Part shown: positions 24,587 to 32,741 of the stretch, piece after piece
Numbering within the stretch: the first letter of the stretch is position 1
How the letters are laid out: each line of letters opens with the position of its first letter
DNA from: Proteobacteria bacterium UBA1148
Lineage (GTDB): Bacteria; Pseudomonadota; Gammaproteobacteria; Steroidobacterales; Rariloculaceae
Direction of reading: 5' to 3'
DNA length: 44,632 nt
Assembly (NCBI GenBank): GCA_002311835.1
Contig: DBZY01000094.1
Span: 1 to 44,632, forward strand
Position numbers and translations under genes: made by a program
The notes under the pieces: model-generated
The model's database searches: none
Told to the model about the DNA's origin: nothing
What the model saw: only the letters and a program-made list of their open reading frames with translations

Positions 24587-24645
24587 AAAGCAGTAATACT
24601 GTGGACCGGATTGCCTAGTAAGGAAAGGTCGCGCAAAATAGCAGC

Positions 24646-25449
24646 ATGGCAGAGCCCGCAACGGAACTGCAAGCCCCGTCTTCAACGGCGAGAGCCATGG
24701 AGTTCGAACAGCCGCTCACGGAAAGCATGCGTACTTTTCTGAGGATTGAACTCCTACACCAGCAGGCACTCTTTCACGCTGAAGATCCTACCGAGCTGAG
24801 CGCCCGGGCTGCTGTTTCAAGTCTCCTAGAGGTTCTCACCATCCTGGGGAGGGGGGATGTTCGTGCGGAAATCATTAAGGAACTAAAACGGCAAGGCGAG
24901 ATCTTGACTTCGTTCACTCGCCAACCAGGCGTAGATCCTGCTAGGCTGCAGGGTCTGGTTGATGATGTCCAAAAATTACGGGATAGGCTTACTGATTCCG
25001 GCCCGCAGTTCATTCATCCTCTCAAGGAATGTAATTTTCTTAACGCTATAAAACACCGCAGCTCCATACCCGGCGGCACCTGCAAATTTGATCTGCCAGA
25101 TTACGGTTACTGGTTGCGCCTCCCAGATGAGGAGCGTACGAAGCAGTTTCAAGAATGGCTAGAGATCATCCGCCCCGTCTGTGATGCGGTCACCCAGGTT
25201 TTGTGGCTAACCCGAGAGGCCAATCAACCTACAGAGCAGACTGCCATACAGGGTATGTATCAACACAACATGGGGCATAGGCTGCAACCGAACTTGGTCC
25301 GCATCGTATTATCGGCTGCTGGCGGAATATATCCCGAGATCAGCGCTGGTAAGCATCGCTTCACCGTGCGCTTCGTTAAGTGGCAAGGTATTGATTTGCG
25401 TCCTGTACAAGTCGATCGCGACGTCCGTTTCCTGCTAGCTCTCTGCTAA
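24646..25449 (+). CDS. zapD: cell division protein ZapD
   Basis: 267 aa. ZapD binds the FtsZ C-terminus and bundles filaments at the Z ring. Family marks are EQPLTESMRTFLRIELL near the start, LLEVLTILGRGDVR..ELKRQ, the KHRSSIPGGTCKFDLPDYGY block and GMYQHN near 200, with FTVRFVKW close to the C-terminus. The protein could start at ATG 24646 or at the second ATG (24697), directly before the conserved EFEQPL; AAGGAAAGG lies rather far from the first. The family is limited to gamma- and beta-proteobacteria. Confidence 0.93.
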   Translation: MAEPATELQAPSSTARAMEFEQPLTESMRTFLRIELLHQQALFHAEDPTELSARAAVSSLLEVLTILGRGDVRAEIIKELKRQGEILTSFTRQPGVDPARLQGLVDDVQKLRDRLTDSGPQFIHPLKECNFLNAIKHRSSIPGGTCKFDLPDYGYWLRLPDEERTKQFQEWLEIIRPVCDAVTQVLWLTREANQPTEQTAIQGMYQHNMGHRLQPNLVRIVLSAAGGIYPEISAGKHRFTVRFVKWQGIDLRPVQVDRDVRFLLALC

Positions 25450-25541
25450 ACTGCCTGGATAGAATTTGCTTTTCTATGCACACGACGAAAGCTACTCCAT
25501 TTTCACTCTACTCCTTACCTTTGCAAATAAGTAGATGTCCA

Positions 25542-25958
25542 TTAATGGTCGAGCAACGCTTCCACAAGAGGCTCATCGGCTGGAAGAATCGGCAGACCAA
25601 TTAACTTCTCCGGCAGCACCCATGCAAGAAGCTGATTTTCGCGGGCAACTACCTCGCCCTCGTAATCCTCAACCCGCCATACCTCCAGTCGGACGTTATA
25701 TTCAGGATATTGATGGGTCAGTGTCATCAGAAATGTGGTGCTCAAAACTCGAATACCCAGCTCCTCGTGAAGCTCACGGTCTAACGCATCTCGTGATGAT
25801 TCCTCCGAACGGCACTTACCACCAGGAATCTCCCAAAACCCAGCCATATGGGTGCCAGGAAGCCTTTGACCAACGAGTACTTTCCCTTGATCATCCTCAA
25901 TTAACCCCGCAACAACCTGGATCGGCGCTTTCGTAAGTTGTGGCTCCGTGGAACTCAC
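25542..25958 (-). CDS. mutT: 8-oxo-dGTP diphosphatase MutT
   Basis: 138 aa. It cleanses the nucleotide pool of 8-oxo-dGTP. The Nudix box starts at GKCRSEESSRDALDRELHEE and ends LGI, matching the consensus exactly; HMAGFWEIPGGK precedes it as in E. coli MutT. In-frame TTG 25961 and GTG 25958 both precede the conserved part; I prefer GTG. It follows secA by about 25 bp, and in E. coli mutT also follows secA. It is convergent with zapD; the yacG gene that links them elsewhere is missing. Confidence 0.9.
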   Translation of the reverse strand: MSSTEPQLTKAPIQVVAGLIEDDQGKVLVGQRLPGTHMAGFWEIPGGKCRSEESSRDALDRELHEELGIRVLSTTFLMTLTHQYPEYNVRLEVWRVEDYEGEVVARENQLLAWVLPEKLIGLPILPADEPLVEALLDH

Positions 25959-25983
25959 CAAAGGTCAAACCAGAAGTGCCAGC

Positions 25984-28896
25984 TCAACCGAGACGCCCAT
26001 GACAGTGCTTGAACTTCTTACCTGACCCACACGGGCATGGCTGGTTGCGGCCTATCTTGGGTTGCTCCCGAGTGTAGGGTACAACAGGCTCAGGGCGTGC
26101 AGGCGTTTGAGGGCGTCCTCCCGGGTACAGGGCGGCCTGGGAAGACGGCGAAGCAGCAAGCGTCGGTGCAGCCGCATGTTGAAACCGCAAAGAACTCTGC
26201 TCACTAGACCGAGGTTCATGCGCTCCCACATCCTCCTGTCGACGAATTTGCACCTTGGATAGGATTGCTATCGTGTCATGATCCATTCGATCCAGCATAT
26301 CGCTAAACATTTCAAAGGCCTCTCGTTTGTACTCCTGCGCAGGCTTACGCTGAGCGTAGGCTCTCAAATGAATCCACTGGCGAAGGTAGTCCAGCGCACC
26401 TATATGTTCCTTCCAATGAGTATCAAGTTGCCGGAGCATAATGGCCTTTTCCAGCTCACGAATAGCCTGTTCACCAACATCCCCCACCTTCTCCTCATAA
26501 GCTGTTTCTATCCGGGAAACAACCTTGTCTAGCAGACCAGCCTCGTCTAGGGCGTGGTCTCCCTCGAGCAGAGAAATCACGTCTAGGTGAACACCAAACT
26601 CCCGCTCAAGGGCTTGATGAAAACCTTCTTTGTCCCATATCTCCTCCACACTCTCATGTGGAATGTACTCGCCCATTACCCTAGCGGCGACTTCCCTTCG
26701 AACTTCCTTAATCTCTTCCGAAATGTCCTCAGCTTCCATGAGGTCCGCTCGACGCTGATAAATAACCCTACGCTGATCGTTAGCAACATCATCGTATTCG
26801 AGGAGTTGCTTACGTATATCAAAATTGTGAGCCTCTACCTTTCGTTGTGCACGCTCAATCTGTCGGGAAAGCATTTTGCTCTCAATGGCCTCGCCCTCCT
26901 GCATCCCAGCCCGGCCTAAAAGTCGTTTGGTACGTTCCGGATCACCAAAAATCCGCATCAGATTATCTTCCATGGATAGATAAAAACGACTCGACCCGGG
27001 GTCGCCTTGTCGACCAGATCTGCCACGAAGCTGATTGTCGATTCGCCTTGATTCGTGCCGCTCAGTACCGATGATATGCAAACCCCCCTCCTCAATAACC
27101 TTCTTATTTTGGGGCTGCCATTCAGCCCGGGTGCGCTCTCGGTCCGTTTCGCCACCATTTTTGAGTTTCGCCAACTCAACCTCTAAATTGCCGCCAAGCA
27201 CAATATCCGTACCGCGCCCCGCCATGTTCGTTGCGATAGTGACAGTACCTGGACTCCCAGCCTGGGCGATAATTTCCGCTTCCTGTTCGTGGTATTTCGC
27301 GTTCAGAACCCGGTGAGTAATTTTCTCTTTCTTCAAAATCCCTGATAAAAGCTCAGACGTCTCGATAGAAGTCGTGCCTACTAAGACGGGTTGCCCACGT
27401 TGGTGGCAATCCTCGATGTCCTCGATGATCGCTTTAAATTTGTCCTCCTGCGTGAGGTAAACAAGATCCGGGGCGTCATCTCGGATCATTTCTTTGTGTG
27501 TGGGGATAACCGCTACCTCAAGGTTATAGATCTGTTGAAATTCATACGCCTCCGTGTCGGCGGTCCCCGTCATTCCTGCCAGTTTCCCGTAGAGGCGGAA
27601 ATAGTTTTGAAAGGTGATCGAAGCGACGGTTTGATTCTCCTCCTTGACTCGTACACCCTCCTTGGCTTCAATCGCCTGGTGCAGCCCATCCGACCAGCGC
27701 CTTCCTGGCATAGTTCTTCCAGTAAATTCATCAACAATTACAACTTCGCCATCTTTGACGATGTATTCCACCTCTTTTTTAAACAGCGCATGCGCCCGCA
27801 GCGCCGCAGTAAGATGATGCATCAAACGTATATTGCCCGTGTCATAGAGGCTATCACCGTCGGCCAGGACGCCAGCCTTCACGAGTAATGGCTCAATCTT
27901 ATCTTGGCCCTCTTCTGTGAGGTGCGCTTGTTTCGCCTTCTCATCGACCAAATAGTCTCCAGGTTCAATAAATTGGCACCTCGAAGGTTTTGCATCAGGC
28001 TCAACTTCGATCAGATGGTGGGCGCCTCGACGTGCGAGTGCTTCTTCTATAGGCATCTCTCCCAACTCTTCCCCGGAAATACTACTTACGGCAACACGGG
28101 CCGTCTCGATATCCTCGTTAGCCTTACCCGCAGGAGGGTTATGGAGTTTGAGACTGGGAATAAGACGATTGATCTGAACGTATAGTTCTGTACTTTCTTC
28201 CGACCTACCAGAAATGATCAGCGGCGTTCTCGCCTCATCTATGAGGATGGAATCTACCTCGTCGACAATCGCGAACGCTAAATCTCGTTGAACCCGATCC
28301 TCGAGTCGAAATGAAAGGTTGTCCCGCAAATAATCGAAACCAAACTCGTTATTGGTACCGTAAGTAATATCCGCGGCGTAGGCCGCCTTCTTTTCCTCTT
28401 GACTCTGCCCAGCCTTTACTACACCAACGGTCAGTCCGAGAAACTCATAGATCGGACCCATCCATAGCGCATCACGCTGAGCAAGATAGTCGTTGACAGT
28501 GATAATGTGCACCCCTTTTCCGGGCAGTGCATTGAGATAAGCGGCCAAAGTTGCCACCAGCGTTTTGCCTTCTCCGGTGCGCATCTCCGCGATCTTCCCT
28601 TGGTGAAGAACTACTCCTCCTACCAGCTGAACGTCGAAGTGACGCATCCCTAATGCTCGCACGGACGCCTCTCTGACAACTGCGAACGCCTCTGATAGGA
28701 GCGAATTCAAGTCACCATGCCCCTCCAGACGGGCTTTAAACTCCGTTGTCTTAGCCTTCAGCGCCTCATTGTCAAGATCCTGTAGCTCAGGCTCCAACGT
28801 GTTGGCCTGAGTGATGAATTTGTCATAGGTTCTCAGCAGCCGCTGGTTACGACTGCCAAATACGTTGGATAGCAGATCGGAGGCAGATTTGATCAA
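25984..28896 (-). CDS. secA: preprotein translocase ATPase SecA
   Basis: 970 aa. SecA drives unfolded preproteins through SecYEG. Walker A MRTGEGKT is at 105-112 and DEVDSILIDEARTPLIISG follows near 210-230. The helical scaffold and wing domains complete the normal length, and the C-terminal SEC-C zinc site is C954-x-C956...C965-H966 (QPCPCGSGKKFKHC), for SecB and lipid binding. The start is TTG at 28896: AGGA lies 6 nt before it, the family's VFGSRN sits 11 codons in, and no ATG or GTG is available upstream. No secM-like arrest gene precedes it; an M23 protein does. Confidence 0.98.
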   Translation of the reverse strand: MIKSASDLLSNVFGSRNQRLLRTYDKFITQANTLEPELQDLDNEALKAKTTEFKARLEGHGDLNSLLSEAFAVVREASVRALGMRHFDVQLVGGVVLHQGKIAEMRTGEGKTLVATLAAYLNALPGKGVHIITVNDYLAQRDALWMGPIYEFLGLTVGVVKAGQSQEEKKAAYAADITYGTNNEFGFDYLRDNLSFRLEDRVQRDLAFAIVDEVDSILIDEARTPLIISGRSEESTELYVQINRLIPSLKLHNPPAGKANEDIETARVAVSSISGEELGEMPIEEALARRGAHHLIEVEPDAKPSRCQFIEPGDYLVDEKAKQAHLTEEGQDKIEPLLVKAGVLADGDSLYDTGNIRLMHHLTAALRAHALFKKEVEYIVKDGEVVIVDEFTGRTMPGRRWSDGLHQAIEAKEGVRVKEENQTVASITFQNYFRLYGKLAGMTGTADTEAYEFQQIYNLEVAVIPTHKEMIRDDAPDLVYLTQEDKFKAIIEDIEDCHQRGQPVLVGTTSIETSELLSGILKKEKITHRVLNAKYHEQEAEIIAQAGSPGTVTIATNMAGRGTDIVLGGNLEVELAKLKNGGETDRERTRAEWQPQNKKVIEEGGLHIIGTERHESRRIDNQLRGRSGRQGDPGSSRFYLSMEDNLMRIFGDPERTKRLLGRAGMQEGEAIESKMLSRQIERAQRKVEAHNFDIRKQLLEYDDVANDQRRVIYQRRADLMEAEDISEEIKEVRREVAARVMGEYIPHESVEEIWDKEGFHQALEREFGVHLDVISLLEGDHALDEAGLLDKVVSRIETAYEEKVGDVGEQAIRELEKAIMLRQLDTHWKEHIGALDYLRQWIHLRAYAQRKPAQEYKREAFEMFSDMLDRMDHDTIAILSKVQIRRQEDVGAHEPRSSEQSSLRFQHAAAPTLAASPSSQAALYPGGRPQTPARPEPVVPYTREQPKIGRNQPCPCGSGKKFKHCHGRLG

Positions 28897-29015
28897 TCGG
28901 GATCCTAGGGCAACGAAGGCCCGTATTCTACGGATAGAATAGAGATTTGGGGACCGGATAACCCCTTTACAAGTTGGCTAGCCGCTTCCCAACAGGGTTT
29001 CGACCTGCTTAACGG

Positions 29016-29936
29016 CTAGTAGATATAGGCCATTGGGTCTACCACCTGACCATTATGCAGGACTTCGAAATGTAGATTAGGCCCAGTTGCACGACCAGTC
29101 GCACCCACCATAGCAATAACCTGCCCACGTTTAACCGTATCGCCCTGCGCGACCAGATTTTCCGCGTTGTGAGCATAGCGAGTGACATAACCATTGCCGT
29201 GATTGACCTCGACCATTTGACCGTAGCCGTAACGATCCCTTGCCCAGGTAACCACGCCCGCAGCTACAGCCACTACCTCAACACCCTCACTACCTGCAAA
29301 ATCGATACCTTTGTGAAATGCGGTACGGCCCGTAAATGGATCCGCACGATTCCCGAAACCGGAGGAAATATAGCCCACCGTAACTGGACGACCTTCAGGA
29401 TACGTTTCTTCGTGGAGTTTACGATTGATCAAAAAATCCTCGAGAACTTCTAACTGCTGTTGACGATCTTCAAGCTGTGAGCTCAGCGAATCTAGCTCGG
29501 TGATAACACTAGAGACCCGTACAAAATCTGAAGTCACGATGGACTCCTCCGAATTATCCGTGAGCGGTGGGCCACTAAAATTAAATTCCCCATCGTCAAG
29601 ACTCGTCATTTGTGTCAGTCGTTGGCCCAAGGCATCAAGACGAACGACATGAGCATTCGTCTGCCCCAGTCTTATAGCAAGCGCGTCCAAACTCTGCCGC
29701 ACTGTACGGCGAATCGAGTCAAGCTGGGTCTGTTGCCGGGTAATCGCCGTACGCCAATTTTGGGCTTGGGTGGACGGGCTTGCTACCCCAACATGCTCAG
29801 CAGTTCTGAATCCGCCATAGAACACGCAAGTACACAAGACAAGTGCTAAACACGTGAGTCCAACCCAAACTCGACGATAGGCCAGATTAACGTGACCGAT
29901 ATAACCCTTTCCCCTAGAAAGAAGGATCAATTGCAT
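29016..29936 (-). CDS. M23-family peptidase-like envelope protein
   Basis: 306 aa. One N-terminal membrane anchor (about 23-42) is followed by a coiled coil (60-175) and a C-terminal LytM domain (185-306). Zinc ligands H208 and D212 (HKGIDFA) and H289 are present, and H256 (RYAHN) matches a catalytic His. The first His of the usual H-x-H motif is Asn287 (GPNLHFEV), so activity may be altered or lost; it may cut peptidoglycan peptides or act as an amidase activator like EnvC/NlpD. It lies upstream of secA and divergent from dciA, the arrangement found in Pseudomonas. Confidence 0.88.
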   Translation of the reverse strand: MQLILLSRGKGYIGHVNLAYRRVWVGLTCLALVLCTCVFYGGFRTAEHVGVASPSTQAQNWRTAITRQQTQLDSIRRTVRQSLDALAIRLGQTNAHVVRLDALGQRLTQMTSLDDGEFNFSGPPLTDNSEESIVTSDFVRVSSVITELDSLSSQLEDRQQQLEVLEDFLINRKLHEETYPEGRPVTVGYISSGFGNRADPFTGRTAFHKGIDFAGSEGVEVVAVAAGVVTWARDRYGYGQMVEVNHGNGYVTRYAHNAENLVAQGDTVKRGQVIAMVGATGRATGPNLHFEVLHNGQVVDPMAYIY

Positions 29937-30152
29937 GGATACCCACCTTATGACGCTAATTCTTATATGTTTTTTCCGCGCCCAGCCCGACTGACATGGG
30001 CACTGAGATGATTATAACGCGTTCCATAAAATACACGCGGTAATTTCTCTACCCCAGAGTTATTCCCGTACACGATAAGGGAGAGTTAGACACTTTATGG
30101 TATACCTAAGAATATATAGAAAATCGACTACACTTAAAGATTAAAGAGCAAA

Positions 30153-30479
30153 ATGTTAACGGTGCTTTTACAAATCGTGTCCATTCAAAAACTCCAGCCT
30201 CTCGCCGACCTACTACAGTCTGGGGACCTTGGAGAGCTCGTTGCTGAAGCACAACGTCGACAGAACCTGACCGAGCGCATCCGCGATCTTCTCCCAGCCG
30301 ACGAGGCGGCTCATTTAGTAAGTGCCAGTACCGATTCTGGAGGCGTATTGGTGCTTGTCATGGATGCTTCCGTATGGGCGGCGCGGGTACGGTACAGGGC
30401 GAAGAGCCTAGGGCACGATCGAGTCAAAGTAAAAGTAATTCCGCTACCAGAACTGCCAAGTGATTCAGAAGCATCTTGA
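30153..30479 (+). CDS. dciA: DciA-type (DUF721) replicative helicase operator
   Basis: 108 aa. DciA recruits and helps load the replicative helicase DnaB in bacteria that lack DnaC or DnaI. Recognition rests on the compact DUF721 pattern: a helical N-terminus (LADLLQSGDLGELVAEAQR) followed by the beta segment GVLVLVMDASVWAARVRYRA. The location between lpxC and the M23-secA genes is where dciA lies in Pseudomonas. Convergent with lpxC, 49 bp apart. The short sequence makes the family call good rather than certain. Confidence 0.8.
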   Translation: MLTVLLQIVSIQKLQPLADLLQSGDLGELVAEAQRRQNLTERIRDLLPADEAAHLVSASTDSGGVLVLVMDASVWAARVRYRAKSLGHDRVKVKVIPLPELPSDSEAS

Positions 30480-30528
30480 GTTGAACCACAACGCACATCG
30501 CGCCAACCCAAATTTCTCGCGACAGTTT

Positions 30529-31431
30529 TTAGGTAGGAGCCAGCTGGTAGGAGACCGGGGAACTCTTTATGTCATTAAACACAACCTCTTCGTAATGATC
30601 CTCCTGCTCCAGCAAGGCACGAAGAAGTTTGTTATTGAGGCGATGCCCCGACTTATAACCGGTGAACTCACCAATGAGGCAGTGGCCTAAAAGGTATAAA
30701 TCACCAACGGCATCCAGGATTTTATGCCGAACAAATTCATCCTTGAACCTCAGTCCATCTTCATTCAAAACTCTGTATTCGTCCATCACTACAGCGTTGT
30801 CGATGCTACCTCCGAGCGTCAGATCCCTCTCTCTGAGGGATTCTATATCTGTTAGGAAACCGAACGTACGCGCACGACTGATTTCCTTCAGAAATGCGGT
30901 CGTCGAAAAATTAAGGCTAGCATTCTGCCGATGTTTCTTGAGCACCGGATGATCAAAGTCAATCTCAAAATTTATCTTAAAGCCATTGTAAGGTTCTAAC
31001 CGTACCCATTTTTCACCATCTTTGACTTCAACTGCCTTACGAATACGAATGAAGCGCTTCAGAGAATGCTGCTCCTCAATGCCTGCCGACTGAAGTAGGA
31101 AGATGAATGGTGCAGCACTTCCGTCCATAATAGGGACTTCCGGCGCAGTAAGATCCACAAACGCATTATCTACGCCAAGCCCTGCCAGCGCAGAGAGCAA
31201 GTGTTCCACGGTAGCCACTTTGGTGTTCTGATGCTCCAGCGTTGTGCCGAGCGTTGTCTCCGCAACCTTTAGCGCATCAGCTGGGATATCGACGGGTGTA
31301 TCGAGATCAATGCGTCTAAATGTAATGCCTGAATTGTCCGGTGCGGGGCGCAAAGTCATGTAAACCTTGGCGCCACTGTGTAGACCGATTCCTGTAGCTC
31401 GTACCGATTCCTTGAGTGTTCGCTGCTTCAA
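30529..31431 (-). CDS. lpxC: UDP-3-O-acyl-GlcNAc deacetylase LpxC
   Basis: 300 aa. LpxC catalyses the committed step of lipid A synthesis. Zinc ligands H77 (ATVEHLLSAL), H236 and D240 (FVRHKILDAVGDL) and the catalytic H263 (YKSGHRLNN) are all present, as is IMDGSAAPF. The start is TTG at 31431: the conserved KQRTLK follows directly, an in-frame TAG lies six codons upstream with no ATG or GTG between, and GGGA is 7 nt away. It is the last gene of the dcw run, 142 bp after ftsZ. The C-terminal tail is short (SYQLAPT). Confidence 0.98.
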   Translation of the reverse strand: MKQRTLKESVRATGIGLHSGAKVYMTLRPAPDNSGITFRRIDLDTPVDIPADALKVAETTLGTTLEHQNTKVATVEHLLSALAGLGVDNAFVDLTAPEVPIMDGSAAPFIFLLQSAGIEEQHSLKRFIRIRKAVEVKDGEKWVRLEPYNGFKINFEIDFDHPVLKKHRQNASLNFSTTAFLKEISRARTFGFLTDIESLRERDLTLGGSIDNAVVMDEYRVLNEDGLRFKDEFVRHKILDAVGDLYLLGHCLIGEFTGYKSGHRLNNKLLRALLEQEDHYEEVVFNDIKSSPVSYQLAPT

Positions 31432-31573
31432 ACTCCAATCCCGATCCTACTTGATAAAAGGGCATCGCGCCCCCTTATGGGCGGCTCCAGAGCACCATCA
31501 ACCTCAGCAGGTCGTAGGGCCCAGAACTCATTTGGCGCTAGCATAGCGGTTATACCGCGGGCACTCCAGAGTC

Positions 31574-32716
31574 TCAGTCGGCCTGCCGACGCAAAAAGGC
31601 TGGAATATTTAATAAATCTTCTTCGTCCTCGGACGACTCTGTGACTACGCCATCTACGGCACGCTTACGCTGGATAGCCGGCTTCTCGAGATCCGAATAG
31701 TTGGGTTCTCGAGCAGTCGGAGTCCTCACCACATGCACCGGCTGATCACTAACCCCAAGTGCTTGGCCCAGACCAGTTGCAACCACCGTAACCCGAAGCT
31801 CGTTAGCCATATCGTCATCGATGACCGTCCCGACCACCACTGTGGCATCAACAGACGCGCGATCCTTTATCATCTCACCAACTTCCTGGAACTCGCCAAT
31901 AGAAAGATCCCTGCCGGCAGTCACATTAACCAAAATACCATTCGCTCCATCTAGATTAATGTCTTCCAATAGTGGGCTGGAGATGGCTGCCTCAGTCGCT
32001 TCTCGTGCCCGGTTGTCACCATTAGCGATACCGGTACCCATCATGGCCATGCCCATTTCCGACATAACGGTTCGAACGTCTGCGAAGTCCACATTTATCA
32101 ATCCGGAACGTGTAATCAAGTCCGCGATCCCCTGCACCGCGCCCTGTAGGACTTCATTAGCAGTGCGGAAAGCATCCAGCAACGTGGTATCTGGACCAAG
32201 CACGGTCAGCAGTTTCTCATTTGGAATCGTGATCAAGGAGTCTACGTAACGACCCAGCTCAGCAATCCCCTGGTCAGCAATTTGCATACGCTTAACGCCC
32301 TCCATTAGGAACGGCTTCGTTACCACTGCCACAGTCAGGACACCCAATTCTTTCGCTAGTTGGGCAATCACAGGAGCTGCCCCCGTACCGGTACCACCAC
32401 CTAGCCCAGCAGTGATGAAAAGCATATCAGTACCCTCTACCACTTCCTGAATACGGTCACGGTCCTCCATGGCAGCCTGACGACCAATCTCTGGATTAGC
32501 GCCCGCCCCGAGTCCTTTTGTGATGTTGCACCCTATCTGAATTCCCGTCTTCACCTGCGCACTCTTCAGCGCCTGTGCATCTGTGTTAGCGCAAATAAAA
32601 TCTACGCCCTCAATCCCAGATGCCACCATATGTCCCACGGCGTTTCCGCCACCTCCTCCGATGCCAATCACTTTGATGATTGCGGTCTCGCTGTGCCCAT
32701 CCATTAACTCGAACAT
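31574..32716 (-). CDS. ftsZ: cell division GTPase FtsZ
   Basis: 380 aa from ATG 32716. FtsZ polymerises into the Z ring. The GTP-binding loop GGGGGNAVGHM is near 20-30 and the tubulin signature GGGTGTG is at 106-112; the C-terminal peptide LLNIPAFLRRQAD binds FtsA, ZipA and ZapD. An in-frame TTG two codons earlier (32722) is rejected because AAGGAG lies 7 nt before the ATG and E. coli FtsZ also begins MFE. The leader AAGGAGTTTGG is identical over 11 nt to that of csrA. It starts 25 bp after ftsA. Confidence 0.99.
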   Translation of the reverse strand: MFELMDGHSETAIIKVIGIGGGGGNAVGHMVASGIEGVDFICANTDAQALKSAQVKTGIQIGCNITKGLGAGANPEIGRQAAMEDRDRIQEVVEGTDMLFITAGLGGGTGTGAAPVIAQLAKELGVLTVAVVTKPFLMEGVKRMQIADQGIAELGRYVDSLITIPNEKLLTVLGPDTTLLDAFRTANEVLQGAVQGIADLITRSGLINVDFADVRTVMSEMGMAMMGTGIANGDNRAREATEAAISSPLLEDINLDGANGILVNVTAGRDLSIGEFQEVGEMIKDRASVDATVVVGTVIDDDMANELRVTVVATGLGQALGVSDQPVHVVRTPTAREPNYSDLEKPAIQRKRAVDGVVTESSEDEEDLLNIPAFLRRQAD

Positions 32717-32741
32717 TTCCAAACTCCTTAGAAATAAATCC

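Noticed and set aside
30011..30016. TATAAT on the minus strand as the M23 gene promoter
   Set aside because: No acceptable -35 element lies at the right distance.
30498..30530. Intrinsic terminator after dciA (TCGCG/CGCGA stem, then TTTTT)
   Set aside because: The stem is only 5 bp with a 15-nt loop, and the T-run overlaps the lpxC stop; too weak to call.
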